Positions 1-8,876 of a DNA stretch of 64,000 nucleotides are shown here, piece by piece. The notes beneath the pieces were generated by a model. It searched no databases. It was not told the origin of the DNA and saw only the letters and a program-made list of their open reading frames with translations. Location of the stretch: the NCBI RefSeq assembly GCF_000176135.1, contig NZ_ACZN01000015.1, positions 744,001 through 808,000 on the forward strand, in the 5' to 3' direction. The stretch is from Vibrio coralliilyticus ATCC BAA-450 (GTDB lineage: Bacteria; Pseudomonadota; Gammaproteobacteria; Enterobacterales; Vibrionaceae). The stretch's first letter is position 1. Every line of letters starts with the position of its first letter. The position numbers and the translations under genes were made by a program.

Positions 1-3000
1 AACACTGCGATCCCCATGGCTTGTCGCATTTCAGCACCCGCACCGGTAGAGAACACCATAGGTACGACCCCCATAATGAAAGCGATCGATGTCATCAGAA
101 TCGGGCGTAAACGCAGACGCGATGCCTCTAGAACCGCCTCCATGACAGTACGACCTTTGTCCTGCAACTCCTTAGCAAATTCAACGATCAGGATAGCGTT
201 CTTCGTCGCCAGACCAACCAGTACAATCAGACCAATCTGGGTAAAGATGTTGTTATCGCTACCCCACATGATCACACCACTGATCGCCGACAATAATGTC
301 ATCGGGATAATCAATATGATCGCCATAGGTAAACGAACACTTTCATATTGAGCCGCCAGCACAAGAAACACCAACAAGATTACCAGAGGGTAAATCAGCG
401 TAGCAGTATCACCAGCCAACTTCTGCTGGTAGGTCAGCTCTGTCCACTCATACGTCATGCCAATAGGTAAAGTCTCAGCAAGGATCTGCTCAATCGCTGC
501 CTGCGCCTCACCTGAGCTAAAGCCTGGCATTGGGCTACCGTTCACTTCAGCCGTCGTATACGCGTTGTAATGCATCACACGATCTGGGCCTGCGCTGTAG
601 TTAACATCAACAAAAGCCCCCAGAGGAATCATATCGCCATCGGCATTGCGAACCTTAAGCTGACGGATTTGCTCTGGTGTCTGACGGAACTCTTCATCAG
701 CCTGAACATTGACCTGATAAGTTCGGCCAAAACGGTTGATGTCGTTGACATAGGTACTACCCATGTAGGATTGAAGTGTAGAGAACACATCGTCAAGAGA
801 CAGATCCTGCTTGAGTGCTTTGGTACGATCGACGTCCAGATCAAGCTGAGGCACATTAACCTGATAGCTTGAGAATACGCCAGTCAATGCTGGATGCGCC
901 CAAGCTTTCATGATCACTTGTTGAGTGACACCATACAAAGCTTCATAGCCATGGTTTGCTCTGTCCTGAATTTGGAGACGGAAGCCACCAATAGTACCCA
1001 GCCCCTGTACAGGCGGTGGTGGGAAAATAGCGATAAAGGCATCTGGAATCGAAGCGAACTTCTGGTTAAGCTGCATCGCAATCGCGTTGGCACTCAAGCT
1101 TGGATCTTGACGCTCATCAAAGTCGGCCAATGGTGTAAACACAATGCCGCTATTCGGGCTATTGGTGAAGCCATTGATGCTCAGTCCTGGGAAAGCTACA
1201 GAGTGTTCGACCCCCGGCTGCGCCAGTGCGATTTCCGACATTTCACGAATCACCGCTTCAGTTCGATCCAGTGATGCTGCATCTGGTAATTGTGCAAACG
1301 CCACCAGATATTGCTTATCCTGCCCCGGTACGTAGCCCGTAGGAGTCTGATCAAACTGATAAGCTGTCAAGCCAAGCAAGCCAACATACATCAAGCCAAT
1401 CAAGGCCCCTAAACGGATGGTCTTGGTCACCGCGTAGCCGTATACCATAGCACCACGATTAAATAGCTTATTGAACGGTGCAAAGATAAAGCGGCCAAAC
1501 AATCTGTCCATAGCGCGGGTTAACCAGTCTTTCGGCTGATCGTGACCACGTAGCAATAGCGCTGATAACGCAGGACTTAAGGTCAGCGAGTTAATCGCTG
1601 AAATAAAGGTTGAGATAGTAATCGTCAAAGCGAACTGTTTATAGAATTGCCCGGTTAGACCAGACATAAACGCCGTCGGGATAAATACCGCCGCCAAGAC
1701 TAAGGTCGTTGCAACGATTGGCCCCGTTACTTCTCGCATCGCTTTTTCAGTCGCGGCAATCGGTGCTAAACCTTCTTCAATATTCCGCTCAACGTTTTCG
1801 ACGACAACAATGGCGTCATCGACGACAATACCAATCGCCAATACCAGACCAAACAGGGACAAGGCATTGAGCGAGAACCCCATCAGATACATAAAGGCAA
1901 ACGTACCAACCAGTGATACAGGTACTGCTACCAATGGAATGATCGAAGCGCGCCAAGTCTGCAAGAATAGAACGACAACCAGTACCACCAGCAAGACAGC
2001 TTCGAGCAATGTCTGAACGACTGCTTCAATTGAGCCACGCACGAACACTGTTGGGTCATAAACGATCTCGTAACTCACACCTTGTGGGAAGGTTTGCGAC
2101 AACTCCTCCATCTTCGCTCGTACATCATCAGAAATCTGAATCGCGTTAGAGCCAGAAGCTTGGAAAATAGGAATAGCAACCGCATCCTGATTATCCAACA
2201 TTGAGCGAAGAGAATATGTCTCTGCGCCTAACTCAATACGCGCTACGTCTCTGAGTCGGTTAACCTGACCATCTTCACCCACTTTGATGATGATGTTTTC
2301 AAACTCTTCAACTTCGCTTAGACGACCTTTCACATTGATCAATAGCTGGAAGTCAGAGTCGCCACTTGGTTGCGCACCCAAACTACCTGCCGCAGCTTGT
2401 TGGTTTTGTTCCTGAATCGCGGCAATCACTTCGCTTGGATTCATGTCGAGAGCGGCTACTTTGTTTGGGTCCAGCCAGATACGCATACTGTACTCACCGC
2501 CACCAAACAATCGAACCGCACCAACACCTTCGATACGAGCCAACTCATCTTTGACATTCAGTGCCGCATAGTTCGCTAGGTATAGCAGGTCATAACGCTC
2601 ATCAGGTGAAATTAGGTGAACCACCATCGTCAGATCCGGTGAGGACTTTTCTGTCACCACACCCAAGCGCTGCACAGTTTCTGGCAAGCGAGGTAAAGCG
2701 CGATCCACTCGGCTTTGAACCAGTGTTTGTGCCTTGTCCACATCGGTACCGATGGCAAAAGTCACGGTTAAGGTCATTACACCATCTGATGTCGCCTGCG
2801 AAGACATGTACAACATGTCTTCCACACCATTAATCTCTTCTTCGAGTGGAGAGGCAACGGTATCGGCAATAACTTTAGGGTTTGCTCCCGGGTAGGTCGC
2901 CGTCACGACAACGGTCGGCGGCACCACTTCCGGATACTCAGTGATAGGCAACTGCCACACTGAGATCGCACCGCCGATAAAAATCAATATCGACAATACG

Positions 3001-3041
3001 GAAGCGAAAATCGGCCGACGTATAAAAAACTGAGAAAACAT
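1..3041 (-). CDS. RND multidrug efflux permease, HAE-1/AcrB family (partial, 3' end outside window)
   Basis: Inner-membrane proton/drug antiporter subunit of a tripartite efflux pump. The start ATG at 3041 opens with M-F-S-Q-F-F-I-R-R-P-I-F-A, the usual first-helix start of AcrB/MexB-type pumps. Visible family marks are the L-P-I-T-E-Y-P-E-V-V-P-P stretch after TM1, the TM4 Asp pair in G-I-V-V-D-D-A-I-V-V-V-E-N-V, and a second half that repeats the fold (G-L-A-T-K-N-A-I-L-I-V-E-F). About 1013 codons are present, close to the usual 1030-1050, so only a short C-terminal piece is missing. It lies 15 bp downstream of the adaptor gene and is surely in its operon. No outer-membrane channel gene is visible; TolC could serve. 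Substrates cannot be read from the sequence. Confidence 0.95.
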   Translation of the reverse strand, partial: MFSQFFIRRPIFASVLSILIFIGGAISVWQLPITEYPEVVPPTVVVTATYPGANPKVIADTVASPLEEEINGVEDMLYMSSQATSDGVMTLTVTFAIGTDVDKAQTLVQSRVDRALPRLPETVQRLGVVTEKSSPDLTMVVHLISPDERYDLLYLANYAALNVKDELARIEGVGAVRLFGGGEYSMRIWLDPNKVAALDMNPSEVIAAIQEQNQQAAAGSLGAQPSGDSDFQLLINVKGRLSEVEEFENIIIKVGEDGQVNRLRDVARIELGAETYSLRSMLDNQDAVAIPIFQASGSNAIQISDDVRAKMEELSQTFPQGVSYEIVYDPTVFVRGSIEAVVQTLLEAVLLVVLVVVLFLQTWRASIIPLVAVPVSLVGTFAFMYLMGFSLNALSLFGLVLAIGIVVDDAIVVVENVERNIEEGLAPIAATEKAMREVTGPIVATTLVLAAVFIPTAFMSGLTGQFYKQFALTITISTFISAINSLTLSPALSALLLRGHDQPKDWLTRAMDRLFGRFIFAPFNKLFNRGAMVYGYAVTKTIRLGALIGLMYVGLLGLTAYQFDQTPTGYVPGQDKQYLVAFAQLPDAASLDRTEAVIREMSEIALAQPGVEHSVAFPGLSINGFTNSPNSGIVFTPLADFDERQDPSLSANAIAMQLNQKFASIPDAFIAIFPPPPVQGLGTIGGFRLQIQDRANHGYEALYGVTQQVIMKAWAHPALTGVFSSYQVNVPQLDLDVDRTKALKQDLSLDDVFSTLQSYMGSTYVNDINRFGRTYQVNVQADEEFRQTPEQIRQLKVRNADGDMIPLGAFVDVNYSAGPDRVMHYNAYTTAEVNGSPMPGFSSGEAQAAIEQILAETLPIGMTYEWTELTYQQKLAGDTATLIYPLVILLVFLVLAAQYESVRLPMAIILIIPMTLLSAISGVIMWGSDNNIFTQIGLIVLVGLATKNAILIVEFAKELQDKGRTVMEAVLEASRLRLRPILMTSIAFIMGVVPMVFSTGAGAEMRQAMGIAV

Positions 3042-3056
3042 TGCAATGATTCCTTC

Positions 3057-4280
3057 TTAGTTCACTTGCAAAGTCAGAAGCTCATTGCGCTGCTGATCAA
3101 GTAGCGCCTGTTGCTGGCGAATGCTCGCGAGAGTGTTTTCATCCACCATAGAGACTTCATTTGGCGTCACTGGCATATTGGCACGTACACGCTGCAGGCC
3201 ATTGACGACAATCTTATCGCCCGCGTTCAAACCAGAAGCGATAATACGCAAGCCGTTAACACCTTCACCAAGTGAGATAGCGCGATACTGAACTACGTTG
3301 TCGTCGCCAAGCACCAATACATACTTGTTATTCAAATCAGTACCAATCGCTTTGTTATCGATCAGAACGCCCTGGTAGCTCGCTGAGCCTGCAATACGTA
3401 ACTTGGCAAACATACCCGGAAGTAAGTTTTGCTTTTCGTTATCAAACACAGCGCGGACTCGAATCGTACCCGTAGTTTCGTCAATCGCGTTATCAACGAA
3501 GTCGATGTAACCCACATGCGGATAACCGGTGTCATTCGCTAGCGCCATCTGCACTACATTTTCCGCTTCACCATTTTCAGGTAGAAGGTTATTAAGCTGT
3601 TGATATTTCAGGTAGCTACGCTCATCAACATCAAAATAGGCGTACATATGAGAAGTCGAAACTAACGAGGTCAGCACAGTTTGGCCAGTCGTCACATAGT
3701 TACCTTTGGTGATTTCAGCGTTAGAAACTTTACCGTCGATAGGGGCGCGAACCAGAGTGAATTCCAGATCCAACTCAGCTTGAGCTAACGCGGCTTTTAA
3801 TGCAGATACACTGGCAATACTGCGCTGCTTATCCGCAAATCGGGCATCCACAGTTTCCTGAGAAATCGCTTTGGTTTTGCTCAGACGCTGAGCACGTTCA
3901 TAGTCTTTGATCGCCTGATTAAGGCTAGTTTGAGCGCTGCTGAGCTCCGCTTTAAGGCGTGTCACTTCAGCCGCGAACAGACGATTGTCGATGGAAAACA
4001 GTACATCTCCCGCTTCAACCACACTGCCTTCTTGGAAGTGAACTTTATCGACATAACCCGAAACGCGAGGCATCACAGTAACTGTCTGAGGTGACTCCAG
4101 ACGACCTGAGTACTCATCTAACTCAGTGACTTTTTCAATTAATACCTGAGCCACTTCAACCCCAGGCGGTGGTGGCGCTGTCGCAGCTGATTCTGCGTGT
4201 GAATCCTGACATCCCGACAACACCAAAGGTGCTGCAATTGAGATTAGTAGAAGAGGATTTCTAAGGTGTTTACCTACCAT
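3057..4280 (-). CDS. RND efflux periplasmic adaptor (membrane fusion) lipoprotein
   Basis: 407-residue AcrA/MexE-type adaptor that links the RND permease to an outer-membrane channel. The N-terminus is a lipoprotein signal (hydrophobic stretch, then lipobox L-S-G-C with Cys24). Order of parts: barrel-sandwich half near residues 60-100 (P-R-V-S-G-Y-V-D-K-V-H-F-Q-E-G), an alpha-hairpin rich in Glu/Gln/Ala, the second lipoyl half (A-P-I-D-G-K-V-S), a beta-barrel and a membrane-proximal domain. It precedes the permease by 15 bp and has a TetR-type palindrome directly upstream, so the pair is likely repressed by the divergent regulator. Confidence 0.95.
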   Translation of the reverse strand: MVGKHLRNPLLLISIAAPLVLSGCQDSHAESAATAPPPPGVEVAQVLIEKVTELDEYSGRLESPQTVTVMPRVSGYVDKVHFQEGSVVEAGDVLFSIDNRLFAAEVTRLKAELSSAQTSLNQAIKDYERAQRLSKTKAISQETVDARFADKQRSIASVSALKAALAQAELDLEFTLVRAPIDGKVSNAEITKGNYVTTGQTVLTSLVSTSHMYAYFDVDERSYLKYQQLNNLLPENGEAENVVQMALANDTGYPHVGYIDFVDNAIDETTGTIRVRAVFDNEKQNLLPGMFAKLRIAGSASYQGVLIDNKAIGTDLNNKYVLVLGDDNVVQYRAISLGEGVNGLRIIASGLNAGDKIVVNGLQRVRANMPVTPNEVSMVDENTLASIRQQQALLDQQRNELLTLQVN

Positions 4281-4305
4281 CTCGCTATCCTTACCGTTAT
4301 TTTTG

Positions 4306-4317
4306 TACCGATCGGTA
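4306..4317. promoter_or_regulatory. Candidate TetR-family operator, perfect palindrome TACCGATCGGTA
   Basis: A perfect 12-bp palindrome lies 26-37 bp upstream of the adaptor start codon, inside the 147-bp divergent region shared with the TetR-type gene. The position would cover the adaptor's core promoter. Dyads of this size and base pattern are typical of TetR-family repressors; the assignment to the neighbouring regulator is inference from position. Confidence 0.6.
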
Positions 4318-4427
4318 TAATAATCTCAAGTTTTGAGTTAGATCAAGATAAATTTATAAAATGAATAATTACTGCATATAGACAACGTATGACAGCCGCA
4401 TTACCATTTAAGGGAGTTCAGGAATAA

Positions 4428-5057
4428 GTGACAGATAGATTTATGACAGGCGGAACTTCTGGCCGACCACGCTGTTTTGACCAAGAGACAGCGTTAGAAG
4501 AGGCATTAAAAGTTTTTTGGAATCAAGGGTATGAGGGTGCATCACTCACAGACCTAACGAAAGCTATGGGGATTAATAAACCCAGCATGTATGCGACTTT
4601 CGGCAACAAAGAACAGCTCTTCCTGCAGGCCGTTGATATGTACAAGCGACGTGAAAGCGAGTTCTTCTATCAGGCGCTTGAACAGAAAAACATCCGCGAC
4701 GTCATTACTGGTATTCTGTCTGGCTCTGCTCAAGCACACTGCTGCGATGAAAAACCAAAAGGCTGCCTAATGATACAGGGCGCACTGGCTTGCAGCTCAG
4801 AAGCCAGCACCATCAAGCAAACCCTGATGGCTAGCCGCAATGAGATGGGAGAGACTCTCCACCAAAGGTTTGAAAAAGCGCAACAAGAAGGTCAATTGAT
4901 CGAAGGCGCCAACCCGAGAGTAATGAGCCACTACCTTGCGACTGTTCTTAACGGTTTATCCGTCCACTCGGTGGATGATATTTCAGAAGAAATGATCCAT
5001 GCCGTGGCTAACATGGCGATGAGCAATTTGCTTTCATGCTGCATTCAGCCAGACTGA
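4428..5057 (+). CDS. TetR/AcrR-family transcriptional regulator
   Basis: 209 residues. An N-terminal helix-turn-helix is clear at about residues 13-55 (F-W-N-Q-G-Y-E-G-A-S-L-T-D-L-T, then M-G-I-N-K-P-S-M-Y-A-T-F-G-N-K), followed by an all-helical ligand domain containing the P-K-G-C-L-M motif common in this group. The GTG at 4428 follows an AGGA about 5 bp upstream; an ATG at 4443 is the alternative. The ligand domain holds an unusual set of cysteines (Cys-Cys, G-C-L, A-C-S and a C-C near the end), which could make it sensitive to electrophiles or oxidants, but that is only a guess. It is divergent from the efflux operon and probably represses it. Confidence 0.9.
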   Translation: MTDRFMTGGTSGRPRCFDQETALEEALKVFWNQGYEGASLTDLTKAMGINKPSMYATFGNKEQLFLQAVDMYKRRESEFFYQALEQKNIRDVITGILSGSAQAHCCDEKPKGCLMIQGALACSSEASTIKQTLMASRNEMGETLHQRFEKAQQEGQLIEGANPRVMSHYLATVLNGLSVHSVDDISEEMIHAVANMAMSNLLSCCIQPD

Positions 5058-5198
5058 ACACTCTCCCAATCGCACAAGAGTTCACGCTTTTTCTGCCCTA
5101 AGTTTGTTTAGATAATCAACCAATTGCTCATACTATCAGCAAACACATTGCTCAGCTCTCAGAGTTGAGCTCGCTATCTGGACTTAATTGGTTAAAAA

Positions 5199-5214
5199 CT
5201 GTATAAACAGACAG
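5199..5214 (+). promoter_or_regulatory. LexA (SOS) box upstream of yebG
   Basis: CTGT-N8-ACAG (CTGT ATAAACAG ACAG) is an exact match to the gammaproteobacterial LexA consensus. It lies 38 bp before the yebG start codon and includes a TATAAA that can act as the -10 element, so bound LexA would block the promoter. E. coli yebG has the same arrangement. Confidence 0.85.
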
Positions 5215-5251
5215 TAATGAATTCCATTAATTTTGAGTTAGAGGACCAACC

Positions 5252-5557
5252 ATGGCTGTAATCGTCAAGTACGTGGTAGAACGCAACGGAGAAGAGAAAA
5301 TGACTTTTACCTCTAAAGCGGAAGCTGACGCCTATGACAAAATGCTTGATATGGCTGATGAGCTTTTTGAGCTACTAGGTAAAAGTGAGTTGCTGGAAGA
5401 TGAAGGCAAGCAAGAAGACTTGGCTATGTTCCTGGCACAAAACAAAGAAGAAGTACTTTTCGCACTTGGAGCTAAACGTAAACCTGCGCCAAAGAAAAAG
5501 AAAATTGAAGCGGTTGAAGACGCTGAAGAAGATTCAGCTCAAGAAGACGCAGCATAA
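5252..5557 (+). CDS. yebG: YebG family DNA-damage-inducible protein
   Basis: 101-residue small acidic protein. The first part (M-A-V-I-V-K-Y-V-V-E-R-N-G) and the segment around residues 20-70 (K-A-E-A-D-A-Y-D-K-M-L-D, then L-L-G-K) match the YebG family. It ends in a charged tail (K-P-A-P-K-K-K-K, then Glu/Asp/Ala-rich). A GAGGA Shine-Dalgarno precedes the ATG. The LexA box just upstream supports SOS control. The biochemical function of YebG is not established. A strong intrinsic terminator follows. Confidence 0.92.
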   Translation: MAVIVKYVVERNGEEKMTFTSKAEADAYDKMLDMADELFELLGKSELLEDEGKQEDLAMFLAQNKEEVLFALGAKRKPAPKKKKIEAVEDAEEDSAQEDAA

Positions 5558-5580
5558 CATCACGCTAAACAAATGTATAA

Positions 5581-5610
5581 AACCTCAGCAATTGCTGAGG
5601 TTTTTTGTTT
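5581..5610 (+). terminator. Intrinsic terminator after yebG
   Basis: AACCTCAGCAA / TTGCTGAGGTT is a perfect 11-bp inverted repeat with no unpaired spacer in the written sequence, followed at once by TTTTGTTTT. Confidence 0.9.
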
Positions 5611-5701
5611 TAGGGGAAACTAATCGCCTCACGTTTACCCTAATTCCCTACTCATCTCTGAGTTACTATTTCTACCGTCTAGTCGTCATGAGAAAATTGA
5701 G

Positions 5702-6451
5702 ATGAGTTATATTGTCGAAGTCTGTATCGATAACATTGAATCCCTTCACCGTGCAATTGAAGGTGGTGCAGGCCGTATTGAACTTTGTTCATCACTGGCA
5801 CTAGGTGGCCTCACACCAAGCTTTGGTTTGATGAAACAAGCGGGCAAACTCTCATCCGTGCCTGTGTATGCCATGATTCGTCCTCGTCAGGGCGACTTTC
5901 TCTACACCGAGGAAGAGATTAAAAGCATGTTGATTGATATCGAAGCGGCTGCCGATGCTGGTTTACATGGTGTGGTTCTTGGCACTTTGAGTGCGGATGG
6001 TCATATTGATATGAACGCCGCTAAACGTCTGATCAACCAAGCCAAATCCCTCAATCTAGGCGTCACTTTCCATCGCGCGATTGACCAATGCGCCGATTAT
6101 CAGAGATCTATTGAAGATATTGCCGAACTTGGTTGCGAACGTGTTCTTACATCGGGACTTGCTACTAACGTCGAACAAGGCCTTGATGTTCTTCGTCATA
6201 TGGTAGAGCTTGCTGACAATCGCTTCTCAATTATGGCAGGCGCAGGCCTAAACGCAGAAAATGTCTGCAAGATCGTTTCTGAATCTGCTGTTCAGGAAGT
6301 GCATTTATCGGGTAAATCCACACGGCCAAGCAAAATGAAGCTCATCGCGGATCAAGCCAAAATGGGCAATCAGAATATTGATGACCTTGTTGTCCCGGTC
6401 ACGGATCCACAAGCGATTGAAAAGGTAGTAAAAGCTCTCACTTCTTCGTAA
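5702..6451 (+). CDS. cutC: CutC family protein
   Basis: 249-residue TIM-barrel protein of the CutC family. Visible marks are E-V-C-I-D-N near residue 6, [19 protein letters not shown] near 23-41, M-I-R-P-R near 59, F-H-R-A-I-D-Q near 123 and V-L-T-S-G near 149. Length and motifs fit the whole family. CutC was first linked to copper homeostasis in E. coli, but its direct role is disputed. ppk2 begins 58 bp downstream and may be co-transcribed. Confidence 0.95.
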   Translation: MSYIVEVCIDNIESLHRAIEGGAGRIELCSSLALGGLTPSFGLMKQAGKLSSVPVYAMIRPRQGDFLYTEEEIKSMLIDIEAAADAGLHGVVLGTLSADGHIDMNAAKRLINQAKSLNLGVTFHRAIDQCADYQRSIEDIAELGCERVLTSGLATNVEQGLDVLRHMVELADNRFSIMAGAGLNAENVCKIVSESAVQEVHLSGKSTRPSKMKLIADQAKMGNQNIDDLVVPVTDPQAIEKVVKALTSS

Positions 6452-6509
6452 TTCTTCTCTCCCGCCTGACTTTGAAATGCTAACCTTTTGATAGCAAAAG
6501 GAGAGTCTT

Positions 6510-7292
6510 ATGAGTAAAGGCAAACTGGATAAAAAGTTTTACGAAAAGGAACTGGCTCGGCTTCAAGTTGAATTGGTTAAGCTGCAAGAATGGGTCAAGC
6601 AAGAGGGTCTCAAAGTCGTTGTGATTTTTGAAGGCCGAGACGCGGCAGGCAAAGGCGGCGTCATCAAACGTATCACTGAAAAGCTCAACCCTCGTATCTG
6701 TCGCATTGCAGCCCTACCTGCTCCAACCGAGAAAGAAAAGACCCAATGGTATTTCCAGCGCTATGTGGCGCACCTTCCTGCTGCTGGTGAAATGGTTTTA
6801 TTTGACCGTAGCTGGTACAACCGCGCAGGCGTCGAAAAAGTCATGAACTTCTGTACCCAAGAACAATATGACGAATTTCTGCGATCATGCCCCGAATTTG
6901 AACGTATGTTGCAGCGTTCTGGGATTATTTTACTCAAATATTGGTTTTCAGTTTCAGATGAAGAGCAGGAGAAGCGCTTCCTTGAACGGATTAATACACC
7001 GGTAAAACGCTGGAAATTTAGCCCAATGGATTTGGAGTCACGCAATCGCTGGGCGGAGTATTCTGCAGCCAAAGACAAAATGTTTGCCTACACAGACACC
7101 AAACAGTGCCCATGGTGGGTTGTGCCCTCTGATGACAAAAAGCGCGCTCGCTTAAACTGTATCAGTCACTTACTGGAGCAAATTGATTATCAGGAACTTA
7201 CCTATCCAGAAATCTCACTGCCTGAGCTCAGTAAAGAGGGTTACATCCGCGCTCCCATTGAAGAACAAACTTTTGTTCCTGAAAAATACTGA
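6510..7292 (+). CDS. ppk2: Polyphosphate kinase 2
   Basis: 260-residue cytosolic PPK2 enzyme that transfers phosphate between polyphosphate and nucleotides. The P-loop kinase core is complete: Walker A F-E-G-R-D-A-A-G-K-G-G at residues 40-50, the Walker B-like F-D-R-S-W-Y-N-R-A-G-V-E near 107-118, and the lid region with K-R-W-K-F-S-P-M-D. The single-domain length suggests a class I enzyme. An AGGAG lies before the ATG. It sits at the end of a large phosphate/polyphosphate cluster that also carries ppk1 and ppx. It converges with phoU. Confidence 0.95.
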   Translation: MSKGKLDKKFYEKELARLQVELVKLQEWVKQEGLKVVVIFEGRDAAGKGGVIKRITEKLNPRICRIAALPAPTEKEKTQWYFQRYVAHLPAAGEMVLFDRSWYNRAGVEKVMNFCTQEQYDEFLRSCPEFERMLQRSGIILLKYWFSVSDEEQEKRFLERINTPVKRWKFSPMDLESRNRWAEYSAAKDKMFAYTDTKQCPWWVVPSDDKKRARLNCISHLLEQIDYQELTYPEISLPELSKEGYIRAPIEEQTFVPEKY

Positions 7293-7334
7293 AGCTCGCT
7301 AAGCCATTAGAAGAAACAGTATTTCGCTGCGTGT

Positions 7335-8033
7335 TTAGCGCAGCGCATCATCAATGCTTTGTTCACCCAGGTGGCGCACATCTTTGCCTTTAACAAAGTA
7401 GATGATGTATTCGCAGATGTTTTGGCAGCGGTCCCCTACTCGCTCAATCGCGCGTGCAGACCACATAACCTGTAGAATATGGGGAATGTTCTTCGGATCT
7501 TCCATCATATAGGTCATCAACTGGCGGATAACGGCTTCATACTCCGCATCAATTTTATCATCCAGCTTATACACTTCCGCAGCCGAATCGACATCCATAC
7601 GAGCAAATGCATCTAAAACCTGATGCAGCATGCCTATCGCTTGACGACAAAGTGGTTCAAGGGACACCTGAAACATCTGCTCTTGAGATGACGGACTTTC
7701 AATCGCCACATACGCCATTTTGGTTGCCACGTCCCCAATACGTTCAAGATCGGTGATGGTTTTGATGATAGCCATGATCAAGCGTAGGTCTTTGGCCGTT
7801 GGCTGACGTTTGGCAATAATTCGTGTGCAGGCTTCATCGATAGAGACTTCCATCGCATTCACTTTGTGATCGTCACGCACGACTTTACGCGCTAGCTCAA
7901 TGTCCTCTTTGTGCAGTGCCTGCATAGCAAAAGATAACTGCTGCTCAACCAGCCCTCCCATCGTCAGAACGTGGGTTCGGATGGATTCTAATTCGACATT
8001 AAACTGTCCTGATATGTGACGTCCAAAGTTCAT
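7335..8033 (-). CDS. phoU: Phosphate signalling accessory protein PhoU
   Basis: 232 residues with two PhoU three-helix repeats (roughly 15-105 and 120-215). Repeat 1 has [19 protein letters not shown], and repeat 2 has [14 protein letters not shown], the conserved metal-binding E/D motifs. PhoU couples PstSCAB to PhoR and keeps the Pho regulon off in high phosphate. It is the last gene of the leftward pstC-pstA-pstB-phoU operon, 21 bp after pstB. Confidence 0.96.
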   Translation of the reverse strand: MNFGRHISGQFNVELESIRTHVLTMGGLVEQQLSFAMQALHKEDIELARKVVRDDHKVNAMEVSIDEACTRIIAKRQPTAKDLRLIMAIIKTITDLERIGDVATKMAYVAIESPSSQEQMFQVSLEPLCRQAIGMLHQVLDAFARMDVDSAAEVYKLDDKIDAEYEAVIRQLMTYMMEDPKNIPHILQVMWSARAIERVGDRCQNICEYIIYFVKGKDVRHLGEQSIDDALR

Positions 8034-8054
8034 GAAATATCTGTATCTCCCTTA

Positions 8055-8873
8055 TTAACCGTATCTACCTGTGATGTAGTCTTCCGTTTGCTTTTTCAAT
8101 GGTGACGTGAAAATTGAATCTGTATCTGAGTACTCGATCAACTTACCCATATGGATAAACGCCGTGTGATCGCTGACCCGTGCAGCCTGCTGCATGTTAT
8201 GAGTAACAATAACTACAGTATATTTGGTTTTAAGATCATTGATCAGTTCTTCTATCGTCAGAGTGGAAATTGGGTCCAGCGCAGAGGTCGGTTCATCAAG
8301 AAGTAATACTTCAGGTTCAATCGCAATTGCACGGGCAATCACCAAACGCTGCTGCTGACCACCAGACAAACCAAACGCATTTTCATGCAGCCTGTCTTTC
8401 ACCTCTTCCCATAACGCCGCAGCACGCAGAGAGCGCTCAACAGCGTCATCGAGAACTCGACTGTTGCGAATACCCTGCAAGCGTAAGCCATACACCACAT
8501 TTTCATATATCGATTTTGGAAATGGGTTCGGGCGCTGAAACACCATTCCAACACGGCGGCGTAGTGTCGCCACATCAACCTGTGGGTGATAAATATTTTT
8601 GCTATGCAGTTTCACTTTCCCTTCCACGCGGCACCCTTCAACCAGATCATTCATTCGGTTGATGCAACGTAGGAGCGTCGACTTACCACACCCTGAAGGC
8701 CCGATAAACGCCGTCACCTGACCTTTAGGAATGCGCATGGAGATATCGCTCAGTGCCTGAGTGTTCTGATAGAACAGGTTTAGGTCTTCGATTGCAATCG
8801 CCGTCTGTTCATCACTCAGGTTGTTCACGTCTAATGGTGCCTGATAGCCCAATGTCTGATTGACTGAAAACAT
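8055..8873 (-). CDS. pstB: Phosphate ABC transporter ATP-binding protein PstB
   Basis: 272-residue ABC ATPase of the phosphate importer. Walker [10 protein letters not shown] is at residues 58-66, the signature L-S-G-G-Q-Q-Q-R and Walker B L-L-L-D-E-P-T follow, then the H-loop T-H-N-M-Q-Q-A. The Q-loop [10 protein letters not shown] is the PstB-specific form. It starts 3 bp after the pstA stop and precedes phoU, the usual order. Confidence 0.97.
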   Translation of the reverse strand: MFSVNQTLGYQAPLDVNNLSDEQTAIAIEDLNLFYQNTQALSDISMRIPKGQVTAFIGPSGCGKSTLLRCINRMNDLVEGCRVEGKVKLHSKNIYHPQVDVATLRRRVGMVFQRPNPFPKSIYENVVYGLRLQGIRNSRVLDDAVERSLRAAALWEEVKDRLHENAFGLSGGQQQRLVIARAIAIEPEVLLLDEPTSALDPISTLTIEELINDLKTKYTVVIVTHNMQQAARVSDHTAFIHMGKLIEYSDTDSIFTSPLKKQTEDYITGRYG

Positions 8874-8876
8874 CTC

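Noticed and set aside
5385..5705. A second gene overlapping yebG
   Set aside because: It is the shadow frame of yebG, runs through the terminator and has no supporting signal.
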